From NCBI GenBank assembly GCA_903642215.1, contig CAHJWG010000001.1, forward strand, positions 806,001 to 870,000: 64,000 bases of DNA, written 5' to 3'. Every line of letters starts with the position of its first letter. The first letter of the stretch is position 1. This DNA comes from Sphingobacteriaceae bacterium. GTDB lineage: Bacteria > Bacteroidota > Bacteroidia > Sphingobacteriales > Sphingobacteriaceae. The notes under the pieces are model-generated. The model was not told the origin of the DNA. It did no database searches and saw only the letters and a program-made list of their open reading frames with translations. A program made the position numbers and the translations under genes. Below are positions 60,659 to 64,000 of the stretch, piece by piece.

Positions 60659-61189
60659 ATGAATCAAAACATCATCAAAATAGCTGTTGTGGGACCGGAA
60701 TCTACCGGGAAATCTACCATGGCAAAATGGCTGGCGGATTATTATAAAACCATTTGGGTTCCCGAATTTGCACGTACTTACTGTGAAAACTTAAACGCTG
60801 ATTGTACCTGGCAGGATGAAATCAACATGTTTCACGGTCAGCTTGCTTTAGAAAAACAACTGCTGCCAAAAGCCAACAAACTGCTCATCTGCGATACTAC
60901 TTTTATCACCGTAAAAATCTGGAGCGATGCACTTTTCGGAAGTTCTCCGCAGGAAGTTTTAAATGAATTGCATTTGCACCATTACGATTTTTATCTGCTG
61001 CTGGATATTGATATGCCCTGGCAGGATGATCCGTTACGAAATTTCCCTACACAGCGCGAACATTTTATGCAGGTATGGCACCGGGAACTTCAGGCTTTAA
61101 AAGCAGATTATACGGTAATTTCCGGTATTGGAAACGAGCGTTACCAAAATGCTGTAAAAGCAATTAACGCTTTTACAGCAACTTTTTAA
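60659..61189 (+). CDS. Ribosylnicotinamide kinase-like ATPase (NadR C-terminal domain type)
   Basis: 176 aa. P-loop VVGPESTGKSTMAKWLA, PEFARTYCE, MFHGQLALEKQL, LLICDTTFITVKIWSDALFG and LLDIDMPWQDDPLRNFP match the NadR kinase domain that phosphorylates nicotinamide riboside to NMN. The nucleotidyltransferase domain found in bifunctional NadR is absent, so a separate adenylyltransferase is needed; nadD (28825) may serve. Placed right after pnuC, fitting uptake plus trapping of the riboside. A 12-bp hairpin covers its 3' end, and its stop overlaps the convergent lipoprotein gene by 4 bp. Confidence 0.9.
   Translation: MNQNIIKIAVVGPESTGKSTMAKWLADYYKTIWVPEFARTYCENLNADCTWQDEINMFHGQLALEKQLLPKANKLLICDTTFITVKIWSDALFGSSPQEVLNELHLHHYDFYLLLDIDMPWQDDPLRNFPTQREHFMQVWHRELQALKADYTVISGIGNERYQNAVKAINAFTATF
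61150..61180 (+). terminator. Terminator-like hairpin inside the 3' end of the kinase gene
   Basis: TGCTGTAAAAGC (61150-61161), 7-nt loop, GCTTTTACAGCA (61169-61180), then ACTTTTT. Perfect 12-bp stem within the last codons of the gene. Confidence 0.7.
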
Positions 61190-61401
61190 TGGCTTGTTTT
61201 GGTGGTATCACTACTGCCGGATGCCGGGCTGGTACCGCTGGCACTCGTCCCCATTGAAGTGCTTTGTGTGGTGGTATCAATAGCACCGGAGCTGCCGTGA
61301 GAACCGGAATCGGCTTTATCGCCACTGGTTTTCGGACTGCTGCTGCAGGAAGCAAAAGCCATTCCTGCAAAAATCATAACTGCATAACTAAATTTTTTCA
61401 T
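61186..61401 (-). CDS. Small Ser/Thr/Gly-rich lipoprotein (71 aa)
   Basis: 71 aa. Lipoprotein signal peptide MKKFSYAVMIFAGMAFASCSS with the lipobox AFASC (Cys near residue 19). The mature 52 residues are low complexity: Ser, Thr, Gly, Ala and Asp with SGDKADSGSHGSSGAIDTTT-like composition, presumably unstructured. No domain. Convergent with the kinase gene (4-bp overlap). Function unknown. Confidence 0.75.
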   Translation of the reverse strand: MKKFSYAVMIFAGMAFASCSSSPKTSGDKADSGSHGSSGAIDTTTQSTSMGTSASGTSPASGSSDTTKTSH

Positions 61402-61484
61402 GATAAAAGTATTTAAAATGAAAGGCTTTTATATAGTTTTTGTTTAAACTGATTACCGCGAATGCCATTTTATTAATGCTTCTT

Positions 61485-62279
61485 TTACAGGATAATTTTA
61501 ACCACGCCGCCATCTACACGCAAAGCTGTACCGTTTGTGCCGGCAGAAAGCGGACTTGAAATATAGCACACCATATTTGCTATTTCTTCGGGAGATACAA
61601 AACGCTGAATAATCGAGCTTGGGCGCATTTCTTTAAAAAAATCATCTTCTACTTCGGCAATGGTTTTACTTTGATTATCAGCCAAATCCTGTATAAATGT
61701 ACCTACGCCTTCAGATAAAGTCGGGCCGGGCAGCACAGCATTTACCGTAACATGAGTGCCTTTTGTTAATTCGGCCAAACCGCGGGAAACTGCCAGCTGC
61801 GCCGTTTTCGTCATGCCATAATGGATCATTTCCTTTGGAATATTGATCGCAGATTCACTGGAAATAAAAATGATGCGGCCCCAGTTTTTTTCCAGCATTT
61901 TTTGCAGATAAACCCGCGACAAACGAATACCGCTCATCACGTTTACTTCAAAAAACTTCATCCAGTCGGCATCGGTAATCTGTTCAAAAGCTTTCGGTTC
62001 AAAAATACCCACATTGTTGATCAGGATATCAACTTCCGGGATTTCGGCAAGTAAACGGTTTACTTCTTCTACCTTAGAAAAATCGGCTGCAACACCTTTA
62101 ATATTTGTGCTGCCGGTTTCCTGCTGTAATTTTTTTACGGCTTCGTTTACACGTTCTGTCGTCCGGCCGTTAACGTAAACCTGCGCACCTTCCTGCGCCA
62201 ATAATTTTGCAATTGCGTAACCAATCCCTGCGGTAGAACCAGTAATTAAGGCCGTTTTATCTTTCAGTTTTAAATCCAT
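61485..62279 (-). CDS. Short-chain dehydrogenase/reductase
   Basis: 264 aa. Classical SDR: cofactor loop TGSTAGIGYAIAKLLAQEGAQVY, LINNVGIF (NNAG-like), catalytic Ser in IIFISSESAINIP and YGMTK (Tyr-x-x-x-Lys). The C-terminal GTALRVDGGVVKIIL is family-typical. NADP preference is suggested by the Asn-Gly-Arg (VNGRTTE) after strand 2. Substrate unknown. Its stop TAA (61485-61487) is the first three bases of a TAAAAGAAGCAT motif. Confidence 0.93.
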   Translation of the reverse strand: MDLKLKDKTALITGSTAGIGYAIAKLLAQEGAQVYVNGRTTERVNEAVKKLQQETGSTNIKGVAADFSKVEEVNRLLAEIPEVDILINNVGIFEPKAFEQITDADWMKFFEVNVMSGIRLSRVYLQKMLEKNWGRIIFISSESAINIPKEMIHYGMTKTAQLAVSRGLAELTKGTHVTVNAVLPGPTLSEGVGTFIQDLADNQSKTIAEVEDDFFKEMRPSSIIQRFVSPEEIANMVCYISSPLSAGTNGTALRVDGGVVKIIL

Positions 62280-62407
62280 TTTTAATATTTGTGCTGATAA
62301 ATTGTATCGTCAGCTAAAGATTAACAAAGTTTGAGTTAAAAGATTTTCTCCGGAGAAATTAATGTTGAAAAACAGGCGATAAAAGAAGCATCAGTTTGCA
62401 GTGAAAT

Positions 62408-64000
62408 TTAGCCTCCGGATGGCGGTTCGTCCGGTTGCTGATCTTTCGGCTGATCATCTTTTTTATCCTTCTTTTTATTCATCTGGTCTAAAGTCCGCCC
62501 AAAACGATAAGCGAAAGTGAGGTTGACTTGCCGGCTTTGAAAACGGCGCTGGCTCACATTATAAAAAGTAGGATCAGAAGTAATACTGCCAAAGCGGCGC
62601 GTATTAAAAATATCGCGCACATTCAAACTTAAACTGGCCACTTTTTTCTCCAAAAAATCATATCGCATACCGGCATCCAAACCGTAATTGGTTTTAGTTT
62701 TCCCCTGCGATATAATTTGTGGTGCCTGATAATCAAAACGTGCCTGCCCGCTCAGATTATACGGCAAAGTAACGTTTGTGGTGATGTTTCCGTTCCAGGC
62801 AAAGCCGTGGTTATCCACCAAACCCAGCGAAGGATCACCTTTAACATTCGTATTATAAAAGTTTAAATTGGTGGTAAAATTCCATTTCGGTGTAAGATCT
62901 GTGTGGCCGATCAACTCCAAACCGCTTGTGGTTGCTTTTGCTACGTTTTCAAATTGAACCAGTTGAATGCCGGTATTATCGTAAGATGAACGAATCATTT
63001 GAATGGCACCATTCGTTTGCCGGTAATATAATGAAGACGTTAACGTGGTAGTTTTCCAATATTTAGCATAACTTAATTCAAAGGAATGCACATCTTCCGG
63101 CTTTAAACCAGGGTTACCGGTACGATAATTCAGCGGATCACTTCGATCTAAAAACGGAATAATCTGGCGGTCGCGCGGGCGGTTTACTCGTCGCGTATAA
63201 CTTAATTGCAGGGTTTGTTCGCCGGTAAATTTCTGTGTTAGAAAAACGCTCGGATAAATACGAAAATAATTCTGATTAAAAGTTTTGTTAGAATCCAGCA
63301 ACGCCGTGTTGATCAACGCCTGTTCTGCGCGCAAACCTCCCTGGAAACCAAAATTGCCAAACTGGTGCTGATAATTCCCATAAACGGCATGTATTTTTTC
63401 GTCGTAAACGAAGTTGGTAGAAAGCCGCGGATCGTTTACGTAATTGCCGAAAGTATTTAAAGTATCAGCATCAAAAATACTGGCATTGCGGCTTAACGTA
63501 GTGCGGTAACCAGCTTCCAGTTTACTGTTTTTAGTGAGCGGATTGGTATAATCCAGCTGCAAATTCCAGTTACGGAAATTGCCGTTAGTAAGGTTTTGCT
63601 GAACCAGATTACTTAAACTTTGCGGCACACGCACGTAATTGTAAGTCGCGGTATTGTAATCGTCAATTTCGTGTTCTTTACCTTTTCCAAAGCTGATGTT
63701 GGAGGTTAATTCTTCTTTCGGTTTTTTAAATTTTTGAGAGAAATCAAAGTTAAAATCGTAATTATTTCCGTTTTCATCCTGCGTATTAGTTCGGATAATC
63801 GAGGAATTAAGGTTTTCAAATTGGCCGATTCCCTGGGTCAAACCGTCATCACCACCAGTTCTTTTGCGGATATTTACGTTGCTGGAAAAGCCTAAAGTTG
63901 TTTTTTCGCCGATGTTATAATCCATCCCGACTTTAAAAACATCACCGGTAAAATTGCGCCTGTTATTGCTGTTTTGGTTAAAAGTGTAAGTGGTATCAGC
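62408..64000 (-). CDS. TonB-dependent receptor-like outer membrane protein (5' part beyond window)
   Basis: The frame runs unbroken from the right edge to a stop at 62408, 530 codons plus. The reading ADTTYTFNQNSNNRRNFTGD before the ATG at 63925 belongs to the same protein, so the true start is outside. Alternating strands with aromatic ends, LQLSYTRRVNRPRDRQIIPFL, YRTGNPGLKPEDVHSFELSY and TTTLTSSLYYRQTNGAI match the OMP_b-brl_3 barrel of TonB-dependent receptors. The C-terminus NLTFAYRFGRTLDQ is followed by a Lys/Asp/Pro-rich tail (KKKDKKDDQPKDQQPDEPP), unusual after the last barrel strand. Ligand unknown. Confidence 0.9.
   Translation of the reverse strand, partial: ADTTYTFNQNSNNRRNFTGDVFKVGMDYNIGEKTTLGFSSNVNIRKRTGGDDGLTQGIGQFENLNSSIIRTNTQDENGNNYDFNFDFSQKFKKPKEELTSNISFGKGKEHEIDDYNTATYNYVRVPQSLSNLVQQNLTNGNFRNWNLQLDYTNPLTKNSKLEAGYRTTLSRNASIFDADTLNTFGNYVNDPRLSTNFVYDEKIHAVYGNYQHQFGNFGFQGGLRAEQALINTALLDSNKTFNQNYFRIYPSVFLTQKFTGEQTLQLSYTRRVNRPRDRQIIPFLDRSDPLNYRTGNPGLKPEDVHSFELSYAKYWKTTTLTSSLYYRQTNGAIQMIRSSYDNTGIQLVQFENVAKATTSGLELIGHTDLTPKWNFTTNLNFYNTNVKGDPSLGLVDNHGFAWNGNITTNVTLPYNLSGQARFDYQAPQIISQGKTKTNYGLDAGMRYDFLEKKVASLSLNVRDIFNTRRFGSITSDPTFYNVSQRRFQSRQVNLTFAYRFGRTLDQMNKKKDKKDDQPKDQQPDEPPSGG

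Larger units (their letters stand above)
158..62391. repeat. Dispersed 12-mer family TAAAA(G/A)(A/C)AG(C/T)AT, 33 copies
   Basis: Hand-found copies. TAAAAGAAGCAT (18): plus 10889, 14679, 18163, 19778, 25668, 27632, 34883, 57716, 60593, 62380; minus 18211, 19746, 29396, 43280, 45696, 46064, 54008, 61476. TAAAAACAGTAT (9): plus 158, 9530, 28977, 44253, 51521, 54069; minus 7227, 31014, 49981. TAAAAACAGCAT (4): plus 2603, 22543; minus 13389, 15143. TAAAAGCAGCAT: plus 45668. TAAAAGAAGTAT: minus 3796. Near copies at 12291, 14184, 22276, 24509, 31828, 44754, 50513, 53675, 57601. Positions are leftmost bases. About nine full copies are inside coding sequence. Confidence 0.92.

Overview
The window looks like chromosomal DNA from a Bacteroidota bacterium, most likely family Sphingobacteriaceae (Mucilaginibacter/Pedobacter-like; genus is inference). 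The pointers are: TAnnTTTG -7 boxes in front of many genes, very few Shine-Dalgarno sites, a CHU_C/T9SS-sorted adhesin, an OMP_b-brl_3 type TonB-dependent receptor, an IPExxxDY protein, LytTR/LytS signalling, a 7TMR-DISM kinase, and a CarB without its C-terminal MGS domain. Most of the window is core chromosome with moderate GC. No gene-free stretch exceeds 300 bases. I saw no tRNA, rRNA, CRISPR array, IS element or prophage.

Layout: 1-3.7 kb, an ABC exporter with two tandem glycosyltransferase-like genes (minus). 3.8-12.7 kb, pepP, an OmpA-like protein, a 47-aa membrane peptide coupled to ridA, recG, an MFS exporter and a second ABC exporter. 12.8-18.1 kb, the translation block rplM-rpsI-rpsB-tsf, then nagA, pyrH and frr (all minus). 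18.3-21 kb, two small unknowns and a LytS/LytTR pair whose regulator is frameshifted. 21-31.8 kb, an aminotransferase, an RsmI-like methylase, a flavin monooxygenase, a secreted Ig-like/CHU_C protein, MiaE, a RelE/ParE toxin-antitoxin pair, nadD, gmk and yicC. 31.9-36.4 kb, rnc-fabF-acpP, an IPExxxDY protein and pyk. 36.5-43.2 kb, an AT-rich signalling island: one tight operon of acyltransferase-like protein, VAO-type flavin oxidase, 7TMR-DISM kinase, receiver-kinase and receiver, plus a divergent receiver gene. 43.3-54 kb, a DPP-IV-like peptidase, mutY, HU, a TPR protein, a 29-aa basic protein, rng, radA, three tandem Uma2 genes and a DUF4920 protein. 54-64 kb, carB, a decayed lipoprotein, an M13 peptidase, pnuC with a ribosylnicotinamide kinase, a small lipoprotein, an SDR and a truncated TonB-dependent receptor.

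The most striking pattern is not a gene. A short word, TAAAA(G/A)(A/C)AG(C/T)AT, mostly TAAAAGAAGCAT or TAAAAACAGTAT, occurs at least 33 times by hand count on both strands. It lies inside genes in several reading frames, supplies stop or start codons, and forms inverted pairs at gene ends. Its distribution resembles DNA-uptake sequences of Neisseria and Pasteurellaceae. It is absent from an 8.4-kb stretch containing pyk and the whole signalling island, which supports recent acquisition of that island. A second dispersed family, long imperfect palindromes, sits in four convergent intergenic gaps.
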